A stretch of 14,451 bases of DNA from CAYYFX01 sp964571855 (lineage in GTDB: Bacteria; ARS69): the NCBI GenBank assembly GCA_964571855.1, contig CAZNDO010000042.1:1-14451 (forward strand). Direction: 5' to 3'. Under the pieces are notes generated by a model. The model ran no database searches. It saw only the letters and a list, made by a program, of their open reading frames with translations, and was not told where the DNA came from. Both the position numbers and the translations under genes were made by a program. Below are positions 7,145 to 14,346 of this stretch, piece by piece. Each line of letters opens with the position of its first letter. Positions within the stretch are counted from its first letter, which is position 1.

Positions 7145-8124
7145 CGACCTCCCGAAGCCTCCCATGAAGCCGCCACGGGCGCGGAATCCGCGAAGGTCGA
7201 CCGCCGGACGCCGAGATCGGTCACCGTGGCCAGGGGTCGCGTGCGCCACCGCCGGTGGTGCCAGACCCACTGCTCGGGACAGGAGCGGATGGCGGCCTCC
7301 AGGCGCCGGTGCCACGCCTCGGCGTCCGCCGCGAGCGCGGCCGGGCCGGAGCCCGCGCCGGCGCGGATCTCGGGCTCGATGCGCGCCACGTGCACTCCGG
7401 AGGGATCCAGGCGGATCCACATCGGGACCAGCGCGGCCCCGGTGCGCCGGGCGAGCACGAACGGCGAGCGCGGGGTGCGCGCCGGCCTCCCGAAGAACGA
7501 CGCGAACAGCGAAGGCCCCGGCGTGTCCTGGTCCACGAGCATCCCGACCACGTGCCCGTCGCGCAGCGCGCGCAGCACGCCGTCGAGGCCCGCGCCGCGC
7601 CGGTGCACGGTGATGCCCGCGCGGCGCCGCCACGCGGCCAGCATGCGGTCGCTTCCCTTCTCGAACACCTTCTGCGCCACCACGTGGACGGGCACGCCGC
7701 TCGCGGCGAGCGCGGCCCCGAGCACCTCCCAGTTCCCGAGGTGCGCGGACAGGGCGACCACGCCGCGCCCGCCGCGCCGCGCGGCCTCCAGGTGCTCCAG
7801 CCCCTCGAAGCGGACGAGCGCCGCGGCGCGCGCGGGATCGGACGGGAACGGGCGCAGGACGTCCACGAGGTTGCGTCCGGTCTGCGCGAACATCGCGCGC
7901 ACCATCCGTCGGTGCGCGTCCGGCGGGTCGGACGGGCCGAACGCGATCTCGAGGTGCCGGAGCGAGCGGCGCACGGCCGGCCGATCGACGAGGTGCACGA
8001 TCCCGGCGATGTGCGCGAAGACGCGGAGCGCGAGGGCGCGCGGAAGCCCCCGCGCGAGACCCTGCAGGCCGCGGACCGCAAGATGGAAGAGAACCCGCTT
8101 GGTCCTGCGGAACCGACCTCTCAC
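7141..8124 (-). CDS. Lipid A biosynthesis (LpxL/HtrB-type) acyltransferase
   Basis: This is a membrane-associated acyltransferase that probably adds a secondary acyl chain to Kdo-lipid A or a related lipid. The 327-residue product contains the catalytic HX4E motif in SAHLGNWE (His128, Glu133) and the adjacent VPVHVVAQK segment usual in this family, after a positively charged, partly hydrophobic N-terminus (RRTKRVLFHLAV). I chose the GTG at 8124 because GGGGAGGGTTCG gives an excellent ribosome site. A TTG at 8172 overlapping the kdsD stop would add 16 residues but has no such site. It sits between the Kdo and Lpt genes, so late lipid A assembly is the natural role; which acyl position it serves cannot be told. 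Confidence 0.88.
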   Translation of the reverse strand: MRGRFRRTKRVLFHLAVRGLQGLARGLPRALALRVFAHIAGIVHLVDRPAVRRSLRHLEIAFGPSDPPDAHRRMVRAMFAQTGRNLVDVLRPFPSDPARAAALVRFEGLEHLEAARRGGRGVVALSAHLGNWEVLGAALAASGVPVHVVAQKVFEKGSDRMLAAWRRRAGITVHRRGAGLDGVLRALRDGHVVGMLVDQDTPGPSLFASFFGRPARTPRSPFVLARRTGAALVPMWIRLDPSGVHVARIEPEIRAGAGSGPAALAADAEAWHRRLEAAIRSCPEQWVWHHRRWRTRPLATVTDLGVRRSTFADSAPVAASWEASGGR

Positions 8125-8168
8125 CGAACCCTCCCCTGCGCGGAATCTAGAGAGGTCGGTGCGGCGCG

Positions 8169-9233
8169 TCAAGCAAGAGGAGTGCCAAGCGGCGAAACCC
8201 GTTGCGGCGGGTGCGGTTCCGGGACCGGGCGAAGTCCCGTCTGCAGGCAGTCGTGGAGGTGCAGGACCCCCACGGCGCGGCCTTCCTCCGCCACCACGAG
8301 CGCGGTGATGCGGCGCTCCGGCCGCTCCATGATCTCGATGGCGCGCGCCACCAGCTCGTCGGGTCCGATCGTGCGCGGGTCCCGCGTCATGTGTCCGGAC
8401 ACGGGCCGGTGCAGGGCGTCCGCATCGTCGAGCAGAGCGCGGCGCACGTCGCCGTCGGTGAGCACCCCCGCCAGGCGACCCGACGCGTCGGTCACCACCG
8501 CCAGTCCCAGCCGCTTGTCGGAGATCACCTGGAGCACGTCGAGCAGCGTCCGGTCGCCGGTCACGAGCGGCAGCCCGGCGCCCGCGCGCATCAGGTCGCG
8601 CACGCGCAGCGTGAGGCGGCGCCCGAGCAGGCCGCCGGGGTGCAGCCGCGCGAAGTCGTCACGGGTGAGCCCGCGCGCGCGGAACAGCGCCAGCGCCGCC
8701 GCGTCGCCCAGCGCGATGGCCGCGGCGGTCGACGCCGTGGGCACGATGTCGTCCGGATCCGCCTCCGGGCCGACCGAGAGCGGCACCACCAGGTCCGCCG
8801 CGCGCGCGAGCGCGGAGTCCTCCCGCTGCGTCCACGCGATCACCGGCACCGACAGCCGCTCCGCCGCGGCCACGACCGCGCCGAGCTCGTCCAGATCGCC
8901 GCTGCGCGAGATCGCCACGAGCGCGTCGCCCGCGGTCACCAGCCCGAGGTCCCCGTGCGCCGCCTCGCCCGGGTGCAGGAACACGGCCGGGGCCCCGGTG
9001 GAGCGCAGCGTGGCCGCCGCCTTGCGCGCGGCCAGCCCGGACTTGCCCATGCCGGACACGAGGATGCGCCCGCCGCGATCCACGGTGCGCGCGAGGATCC
9101 GCACGGTCTCCGCGAAGCGCGCGTCCAGCGACGACGCGAGCGCGTGCAGCGCGTCCGCTTCCCGCTCCACGACGTCCCGGCCCCAGCGCAGGAGCGCGGC
9201 GTCGTCCGGGAGGCCGTGCCCGGGGGCGGTCAT
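8169..9233 (-). CDS. kdsD: D-arabinose 5-phosphate isomerase (KdsD/KpsF family)
   Basis: The enzyme converts D-ribulose 5-phosphate to D-arabinose 5-phosphate, the first committed precursor of Kdo. The 354-residue product has an N-terminal SIS domain with VSGMGKSGLAARKAAATLRS (about 59-78), the family mark PGEAAHGDLG (88-97) and AISRSG (107-112). Two C-terminal CBS repeats follow (VRDLMRAGAGLPLV...GVLTDGDVRRAL and VSGHMTRDPRTI...GVLHLHDCL). The ATG overlaps the kdsA stop codon (ATGA), so the two steps of the pathway are translationally coupled. No kdsC phosphatase gene follows, although it often does in this type of cluster. Confidence 0.96.
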   Translation of the reverse strand: MTAPGHGLPDDAALLRWGRDVVEREADALHALASSLDARFAETVRILARTVDRGGRILVSGMGKSGLAARKAAATLRSTGAPAVFLHPGEAAHGDLGLVTAGDALVAISRSGDLDELGAVVAAAERLSVPVIAWTQREDSALARAADLVVPLSVGPEADPDDIVPTASTAAAIALGDAAALALFRARGLTRDDFARLHPGGLLGRRLTLRVRDLMRAGAGLPLVTGDRTLLDVLQVISDKRLGLAVVTDASGRLAGVLTDGDVRRALLDDADALHRPVSGHMTRDPRTIGPDELVARAIEIMERPERRITALVVAEEGRAVGVLHLHDCLQTGLRPVPEPHPPQRVSPLGTPLA

Positions 9234-10084
9234 CGTCCCGCGGGGGCGGCGGCGCGCTCCGCGAGCGCGGCCCGGACCGCGGTCAGACCGCCGAGGATGC
9301 CTTCGAGACGGTCCAGGGCCACCATGCTGCGCGCGTCGCACAGCGCCGAGGGCGGATCCGGGTGCGTCTCGAGGAACACGGCATCCGCGCCCGCCGCGAC
9401 GCCCGCGCGCGCGAGCGTCTCGATCATCTCCGGCTCGCCTCCCGCGGCCGCGGCGGACGACACGCCGTACTTCCGCACCGCGTGCCCCGCGTCCATCACC
9501 ACCGGCGCGCCGAGCGCCCGCATCTTCGGCAGCGAGCACATGTCCACGACGAGGTTGCGGTACCCGAAGGAGCTGCCGCGCTCCGTGAGGAGGATCCGCT
9601 CGTTCCCGGCGCGCCGGATCTTCCCGAGCGCCTGCGCCATGTCCTCCGGCGCCATGAACTGCCCCTTCTTCACGTTCACCGCGCGCCCCGTGCGCGCCAC
9701 CGCGAGGAGCAGGCGCGTCTGCTGGCACAGGTACGCGGGCACCTGCAGCACGTCCAGCACCTCGCCGGACGCGGGCACATCCGAAAGGTCATGCACGTCC
9801 GACAGCACGGGCAGCCCGGTCTCCGCCCGGACCTTCTCCAGGATGCGCAGCCCCTTCTCGAGGCCCGGGCCCTGGAAGCTCTGCTCCGAGGAGCGATTGT
9901 CCTTCAGGAACGAGCTCTTGAACACGATGCCCACGCCCGTGCGTTGCGCGATGCGCGCGAGCGCCGCCCCGACCGCGAGGCACAGCTCCTCGCTCTCGAT
10001 GACGCACGGCCCGCAGATGGCGGCGAGCGGGGCCCCCGGTCCGAACGTGACCGGCCCCACCGCCACGGGCTTCGGAGCGCTCAC
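9230..10084 (-). CDS. kdsA: 3-deoxy-8-phosphooctulonate (Kdo-8-P) synthase
   Basis: KdsA condenses arabinose 5-phosphate with phosphoenolpyruvate to give Kdo-8-phosphate. The product is 284 residues, the usual length. It shows ICGPCVIES (22-31), the substrate loop FKSSFLKDNRSS (55-66), NVKKGQFMAP (137-146), LTERGSSFGY (166-175) and LETHPDPPSALCDA (238-251). The putative metal ligands of the metal-dependent class are all present by alignment with the known family pattern: Cys27, His201, Glu239 and Asp250. This suggests the metal-requiring type, unlike the E. coli enzyme, which has Asn in place of Cys. The start is GTG overlapping the pyrG stop (GTGA). The segment around His201 (MDAGHAVRKYG) departs from the commoner DATHSVQ. 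Confidence 0.96.
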   Translation of the reverse strand: MSAPKPVAVGPVTFGPGAPLAAICGPCVIESEELCLAVGAALARIAQRTGVGIVFKSSFLKDNRSSEQSFQGPGLEKGLRILEKVRAETGLPVLSDVHDLSDVPASGEVLDVLQVPAYLCQQTRLLLAVARTGRAVNVKKGQFMAPEDMAQALGKIRRAGNERILLTERGSSFGYRNLVVDMCSLPKMRALGAPVVMDAGHAVRKYGVSSAAAAGGEPEMIETLARAGVAAGADAVFLETHPDPPSALCDARSMVALDRLEGILGGLTAVRAALAERAAAPAGR

Positions 10085-11763
10085 GTGCGGTCCCCCGCGC
10101 CCACGACGGTGCGCGGGCGCGCCGGCGCCGGGGACGGCTCGTCCTCGTCGTCGTCCGCGTCGCGCGCCGCCTGCGCCACCGCCGCCCCCACGAAGCCCGC
10201 GAACAGCGGGTGCGGCTTGCCCGGGCGGGACCGGAACTCCGGGTGGAACTGGCACGCCACGAACCAGGGGTGCGCGGGGATCTCCAGGATCTCCACGAGA
10301 CCCTTCTCCGGCCAGCGCCCGCTGAACACCACGCCCGCGCGCTCGAACGCGGGCTCGTACTTCTTGTTGAACTCGTACCGGTGGCGGTGCCGCTCGAACA
10401 CCGCGGGCACGCCGTACAGCTCCGCCGCGCGCGTGCCGGGCTTCAGCTCGCAGTTGTACGCGCCGAGCCGCATCGTGGCGCCCTTGTCCACGACGGCCCG
10501 CTGCTCCGGCAGCAGGTGGATCACCGGCTCCGCGCACTCCGGCTCGAACTCCGAGGAGCCGGCCTCCTCGAGGCCGAGCACGTTGCGCGCGAACTCCATC
10601 GCCGCCACCTGCAGCCCGAGGCAGATCCCGAGGTACGGGATGCGATGCTCCCGCGCGTGGCGCGCCGCCGCCACCTTCCCCTCGATCCCCCGCGAGCCGA
10701 AGCCGCCCGGCACGAGGATGCCGTCCACGCCGGCGAGGATCTCCTCCGGCCCGTCGGTGGCCAGCACCTCGGAGTCCACCCACTGGATATCCACGCGCGC
10801 GTCGTGCTCCACGCCGGCCAGCATGAGGGACTCCGCCACGGACTTGTACGCGTCCTTCAGCTCGACGTACTTCCCGCACAGGGCGATGCGGACGCGCTTC
10901 GCCGGCCGGCGGCTGCGCTCCAGGAACGCCTCCCAGTCCGACAGGTCCAGGTCCCGCGCGGGCAGCCCCAGCTTCTCCCCGACGATCCGGTGCAGCCCCG
11001 CGTGCTTCAGGTTCACCGGCACCTCGTAGATGCTCTTCACGTCCGGCGCCGCGATGACCGCCTCGGTCTCCACGTTGCAGTACAGGCCGATCTTCTCCTT
11101 GATCCCCTGCGGGATCGGCCGGTCCGTGCGGCACACGAGCACGTCCGGCTGGATGCCGATCTGGCGCAGGTCCCGCACGGAGTGCTGCGTGGGCTTCGTC
11201 TTCAGCTCGTCCGCCGCCGCGATGAACGGCAGCAGCGTGACATGCAGGAACAGCAGGTTGCGCGAGCCCACCTCCAGCCGCAGCTGGCGCACGGCCTCCA
11301 GGAACGGGAGGCTCTCGATGTCGCCCACCGTGCCGCCGACCTCCACGATGACCACGTCGCGGCGGTCCCCGTCCGACAGCTTGCGGATGCGGTCCTTGAT
11401 CTCGTCCGTGATGTGCGGGATGACCTGCACGGTGCCGCCGAGGTAGTCCCCGCGCCGCTCCATGGAGATCACGTGGTGGTAGATCTGCCCCGCGGTCACG
11501 TTGTTGTCCCGGCCGTGCGACTGGTCCAGGAAGCGCTCGTAGTGCCCGAGATCCAGGTCCGTCTCGGCGCCGTCGTCGGTGACGAAGACCTCGCCGTGCT
11601 GGAACGGGTTCATCGTGCCGGGATCCACGTTGATGTAGGGATCCAGCTTCAGGAGCGCCACCGAGAACCCCTGCGACTTCAACAGCCGGCCCAGGGACGC
11701 GGCCGCCACACCCTTGCCGAGGGACGAGACGACGCCGCCCGTCACGATCACGTACCTGGTCAT
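10081..11763 (-). CDS. pyrG: CTP synthase
   Basis: PyrG makes CTP from UTP, using glutamine nitrogen and ATP. The N-terminal synthetase domain begins MTRYVIVTGGVVSSLGKGVA (P-loop-like GGVVSSLGKG at 9-18), followed by DPYINVDPGTMNPFQHGEVF. The C-terminal glutaminase domain has the nucleophile Cys381 in GICLGLQ and the partners His507 and Glu509 in CQFHPEF. The 560-residue product is slightly long because of an acidic, Pro-rich tail of about 25 residues (ADDDEDEPSPAPARPR). The ATG overlaps the kdsB stop and has a GGGGGAG ribosome site. Its place between kdsB and kdsA fits: KdsB consumes CTP to make CMP-Kdo. Confidence 0.98.
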   Translation of the reverse strand: MTRYVIVTGGVVSSLGKGVAAASLGRLLKSQGFSVALLKLDPYINVDPGTMNPFQHGEVFVTDDGAETDLDLGHYERFLDQSHGRDNNVTAGQIYHHVISMERRGDYLGGTVQVIPHITDEIKDRIRKLSDGDRRDVVIVEVGGTVGDIESLPFLEAVRQLRLEVGSRNLLFLHVTLLPFIAAADELKTKPTQHSVRDLRQIGIQPDVLVCRTDRPIPQGIKEKIGLYCNVETEAVIAAPDVKSIYEVPVNLKHAGLHRIVGEKLGLPARDLDLSDWEAFLERSRRPAKRVRIALCGKYVELKDAYKSVAESLMLAGVEHDARVDIQWVDSEVLATDGPEEILAGVDGILVPGGFGSRGIEGKVAAARHAREHRIPYLGICLGLQVAAMEFARNVLGLEEAGSSEFEPECAEPVIHLLPEQRAVVDKGATMRLGAYNCELKPGTRAAELYGVPAVFERHRHRYEFNKKYEPAFERAGVVFSGRWPEKGLVEILEIPAHPWFVACQFHPEFRSRPGKPHPLFAGFVGAAVAQAARDADDDEDEPSPAPARPRTVVGAGDRT

Positions 11764-12521
11764 CGGGTCACTCCCCCGCTCCGGGCCCGGAGCAACTCCT
11801 CCACACGGTTGACGTCCTCGGGCCGATCGACGCACACGGGCTCGTCCTCGACCTCGACGACACGGATCTTCCACCCCATCTCCAGCGCGCGCAACTGCTC
11901 GAGATCCTCGATCGCCTCGATGGTCCCGCGCGGCGCGGCGGCGAACTCGAGCAGCGCGTCGCGGCGGAACGCGTACGTCCCGACGTGCTTGAAGACCGCC
12001 GGATCCCGGCCGGCGGGGACCGTGGCCGTCCTCGCGTAGCGGTAGGGCAGCGGACCGCGGGAGAACAGGAGCGCGTCCCCGTTCCGGTCCACCAGGATCT
12101 TCGCGACGTGCGGCTCCGCCCGCTCCGCCTCGGTCACGCCCCGCACGGCCAGCGTGGCCATCCGGACCGCCGGGTCCTCCATGGCCGCCGCCAGCCGGTC
12201 CACCGCCTCGGGCCGCAGCATCGGCTCGTCCCCCTGCAGGTTCAGGATCACGTCCGCGGGCAGGTCCCGCACGGCCTCCGCGGCGCGGTCCGTGCCCGTG
12301 GCGTGGTCCGGCCGGGTCATGCGCACCTCCGCGCCGGCGGCGGCGCCCGCCGCGGCGATCCGCTCGTCGTCCGTGGCCACGAGCACGCGCTCCACGCGCC
12401 GCGCGGCGCGCGCCGCCTCCACCACCCACGCGATCATGGGCTTCCCCAGGATCGGAACGAGCGGCTTGCCGGGGAAGCGCGTGGAGGCGAAGCGCGCGGG
12501 GACCACGGCGATCGCGGTCAT
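11760..12521 (-). CDS. kdsB: CMP-Kdo synthetase (3-deoxy-manno-octulosonate cytidylyltransferase)
   Basis: KdsB activates Kdo with CTP to CMP-Kdo, the donor for lipid A core assembly in the cytosol. The 253-residue product begins with the nucleotide-binding signature PARFASTRFPGKPL (8-21) and contains HATGTDR (73-79) and NLQGDEP (94-100), as expected. A longer in-frame reading starts at 12662, but its first 47 residues are low-complexity and cross the hairpin region. I chose the ATG at 12521 because GGGAGG lies seven bases upstream and the conserved domain starts there. The stop codon overlaps pyrG. This gene opens the tightly overlapping envelope part of the run, after a 127-base gap. Confidence 0.96.
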   Translation of the reverse strand: MTAIAVVPARFASTRFPGKPLVPILGKPMIAWVVEAARAARRVERVLVATDDERIAAAGAAAGAEVRMTRPDHATGTDRAAEAVRDLPADVILNLQGDEPMLRPEAVDRLAAAMEDPAVRMATLAVRGVTEAERAEPHVAKILVDRNGDALLFSRGPLPYRYARTATVPAGRDPAVFKHVGTYAFRRDALLEFAAAPRGTIEAIEDLEQLRALEMGWKIRVVEVEDEPVCVDRPEDVNRVEELLRARSGGVTR

Positions 12522-12571
12522 CGCGGCGCCTCCCCGCAGCCGGCGGGACGCCCATCGGCCTGCCAAAGAGG

Positions 12572-12618
12572 GGAGGCCGCCCCATCCCCGCCTCGGGGGC
12601 GGGAACGAAGCGGCCTCC
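12572..12618 (-). terminator. Nested GC-rich hairpin between mdh and kdsB
   Basis: GGAGGCCGC (12572-12580) and GCGGCCTCC (12610-12618) form a perfect 9-bp outer stem. Inside it CCCGCC (12587-12592) pairs with GGCGGG (12598-12603). In the transcribed direction the outer stem is followed by CCTCTTTGG, only a weak pyrimidine/T stretch. A further small hairpin (CCGAC/GTCGG, 12623-12638) lies just after the mdh stop. The structure could partly terminate or attenuate transcription between the rplU-rpmA-mdh group and the kdsB group, or protect mRNA ends after processing. No T-run strong enough for a confident intrinsic terminator is present. Confidence 0.45.
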
Positions 12619-12648
12619 GCGGCCGACCGTCCTGTCGGATGCCTTCCC

Positions 12649-13587
12649 TCAGAGCGGCGCACCCTCCATGAACTCCATCGTGCTCTTCACCTCGGCGATG
12701 GACTTCGCGAGCAGCGCCTGCTCCGCATCGGTGAGCTTCAGCTCCAGGATGCGCTCCACGCCCTTGCGCCCGAGGACGCACGGGACGCCGAGGTAGATCC
12801 CCTTCTGCCCGTATTGCCCTTCCAGGTACGCCGAGCACGGCACCAGGTCCTTCCGGTCCTGCAGCACGGACTGCACCATGCGCGCCGCGGCGCGGCCCGG
12901 CGAGTAGTACGCGGACCCGGTCTTCAACAGGCCCACGATCTCCGCGCCGGCGTTGCGCGTGCGGTTGGCCAGCTTCTCGATGGTGGCGGCATCCATCAGC
13001 TCCGGGAGCGGGATGCCGTTCACGGACGTGAAGCGCGGCAGGGGCACCATGGTGTCCCCGTGCCCGCCCAGCACCATGGCGTTCACGCGCGAGATGGACA
13101 CGCCGAGCTCGGCGGCGATGAACGCCTCGAAGCGGGCGGAGTCCAGCACGCCGGCCATGCCGATGACGCGACGCGGCTCGAATCCCGTGGTCTTGAGGGC
13201 CACGTGGGACATCACGTCCAGCGGGTTCGTGACCATGATGATGATGGCGTCCGGCGCGAGCTTCTTCACGTGCTGCGCGCACGACCCGACGATGTCCGCG
13301 TTCGTCTTCAGCAGGTCCGCGCGCGACATGCCCGGCTTGCGCGCGATGCCCGCGGTCACCACGACCACGTCCGCGCCCTCGAGCGCGGCGAAGTCCGTGG
13401 TGCCCGTGACCTTGACGTCCGAGTCCAGGAGCGGCGTGGTCTCGAGCATGTCGAGCGCCTTGCCGGCCGCGACCCCGTCCACCACGTCGATGAGGACGCA
13501 GTCCCCCAGCGAGTTCTGGACGCAATACAGCGCGCACGTGGCGCCGACGTTGCCGGCGCCCACGAAGGCGATCTTCGGGCGGCTCAT
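12649..13587 (-). CDS. mdh: Malate dehydrogenase (LDH-like type)
   Basis: The enzyme interconverts malate and oxaloacetate with NAD in the TCA cycle. The 312-residue product has the Rossmann motif GAGNVGA (10-16) with acidic Asp34, which favours NAD. It shows the MDH-specific arginines in AGIARKPGMSR (Arg83, Arg89; lactate dehydrogenases have Gln at the first), VTNPLDV (119-125), LDSARF (149-153 region, Arg152) and the catalytic His176 in GGHGDTM. The ATG lies just two bases after the rpmA stop, so it is read with the ribosomal protein genes; the ribosome site is weak. Many genomes have obgE after rpmA, so mdh here is a notable neighbour. Confidence 0.97.
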   Translation of the reverse strand: MSRPKIAFVGAGNVGATCALYCVQNSLGDCVLIDVVDGVAAGKALDMLETTPLLDSDVKVTGTTDFAALEGADVVVVTAGIARKPGMSRADLLKTNADIVGSCAQHVKKLAPDAIIIMVTNPLDVMSHVALKTTGFEPRRVIGMAGVLDSARFEAFIAAELGVSISRVNAMVLGGHGDTMVPLPRFTSVNGIPLPELMDAATIEKLANRTRNAGAEIVGLLKTGSAYYSPGRAAARMVQSVLQDRKDLVPCSAYLEGQYGQKGIYLGVPCVLGRKGVERILELKLTDAEQALLAKSIAEVKSTMEFMEGAPL

Positions 13588-13589
13588 GG

Positions 13590-13856
13590 CTACTGCCCGT
13601 CCGTGACGGGGTCCACCGCGACGCGCCGGCGGTTCCCCTCGAACCGCTCGAACTTCACGCGGCCGTCCACGAGCGCGAACAGCGTGTGGTCCTTGCCGAC
13701 GCCCACGTTGCGCGCGGCGCGCGTGGGGGTGCCGCGCTGCCGGACGAGGATGGAGCCGGCGGTGACGAACTGCCCGTCCCCCACCTTCACGCCCAGGCGC
13801 TTGCTCTGCGAGTCACGCCCGTTCTTGGTCGAGCCGCCTGCTTTCTTGTGCGCCAT
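13590..13856 (-). CDS. rpmA: Ribosomal protein L27
   Basis: L27 is a large-subunit protein whose flexible N-terminus reaches the peptidyl transferase centre. The 88-residue product is complete and typical: MAHKKAGGSTKNGRDSQSKR at the start, then the beta-rich core with GSILVRQRGT and GVGKDHTLFALVDG. There is no cleavable N-terminal extension of the kind found in Firmicutes. The ribosome site AAGGGG precedes the ATG. It lies 44 bases after rplU, the nearly universal pairing. Confidence 0.98.
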   Translation of the reverse strand: MAHKKAGGSTKNGRDSQSKRLGVKVGDGQFVTAGSILVRQRGTPTRAARNVGVGKDHTLFALVDGRVKFERFEGNRRRVAVDPVTDGQ

Positions 13857-13900
13857 GATCTACCCCTTCCGGGCACGGAATGCCGAGCCGATCGGCGGAA

Positions 13901-14212
13901 TCAGCCGACGATCTTCCGGACGCGGATCTCGGTGAAGGGCTGCCGGTGCCCGTTCTTCTTCTGGTAGCGCTTGCGACGGCGCTTGTGGAACACGATGATC
14001 TTCTCTTCGCGACCCTGGCCGACCACCTCGGCCACGACCTTCGCGCCCTGCACGACGGGCCGGCCGAGCTTGGTGCCGGCATCTCCCTGCACCATGAGCA
14101 CGTGATCCAGCTCCACCTGGGAGCCGACCGCCGCCTCCAGCTTGGGGATCCTCAGGGTCTCCTCCGGGGCCATGCGGAACTGCCGGCCTCCGGTCTGCAC
14201 GATGGCGTACAC
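13901..14212 (-). CDS. rplU: Ribosomal protein L21
   Basis: L21 is a large-subunit protein that binds 23S rRNA. The 103-residue product shows the standard N-terminus MYAIVQTGGRQFRM and the basic C-terminal signature FHKRRRKRYQKKNGHRQPFT. The start codon is GTG at 14212, preceded at five bases by GGGAGG. It is the first gene of the run, and a promoter lies about 40 bases upstream. It is followed by rpmA, as in most bacteria. Confidence 0.98.
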   Translation of the reverse strand: MYAIVQTGGRQFRMAPEETLRIPKLEAAVGSQVELDHVLMVQGDAGTKLGRPVVQGAKVVAEVVGQGREEKIIVFHKRRRKRYQKKNGHRQPFTEIRVRKIVG

Positions 14213-14250
14213 CCACGCCTCCCGGGTTTCGTTTGCCCAAAAACCTGGCC

Positions 14251-14279
14251 AGTTAACGGGATCCGCGGCCGCCTGTCAA
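14251..14279 (-). promoter_or_regulatory. Sigma-70-type promoter of rplU
   Basis: On the minus strand, a perfect -35 box TTGACA (14279-14274) is followed after exactly 17 bases by TTAACT (14256-14251), which matches the -10 consensus at three of six positions. The AT-rich stretch after it (14244-14226) stands out against the surrounding GC-rich sequence. A start of transcription near 14244 would give a leader of about 30 bases ending in the rplU ribosome site. This is the only convincing promoter I see, and it may serve rplU-rpmA-mdh and possibly the genes beyond. Confidence 0.7.
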
Positions 14280-14346
14280 GGGCGGGGCGGTCGGGGTGAC
14301 AGCGGGCCGGCTGGTGGGCGGGGCGGGACCGACCGGAGGAGGCGCC

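Noticed and set aside
8202..10325. 707-codon plus-strand frame opposite kdsD and kdsA
   Set aside because: Same shadow pattern; the minus strand is clearly coding by conserved motifs.
12522..12662. N-terminal extension of KdsB from an upstream in-frame start
   Set aside because: It crosses the hairpin and the end of mdh, and the conserved PARFASTRFPGK start and ribosome site support 12521.
14262..14272. NotI-like GCGGCCGC within the rplU promoter spacer as a cloning scar
   Set aside because: In a genome this GC-rich the site is expected by chance, and there is no vector sequence around it.
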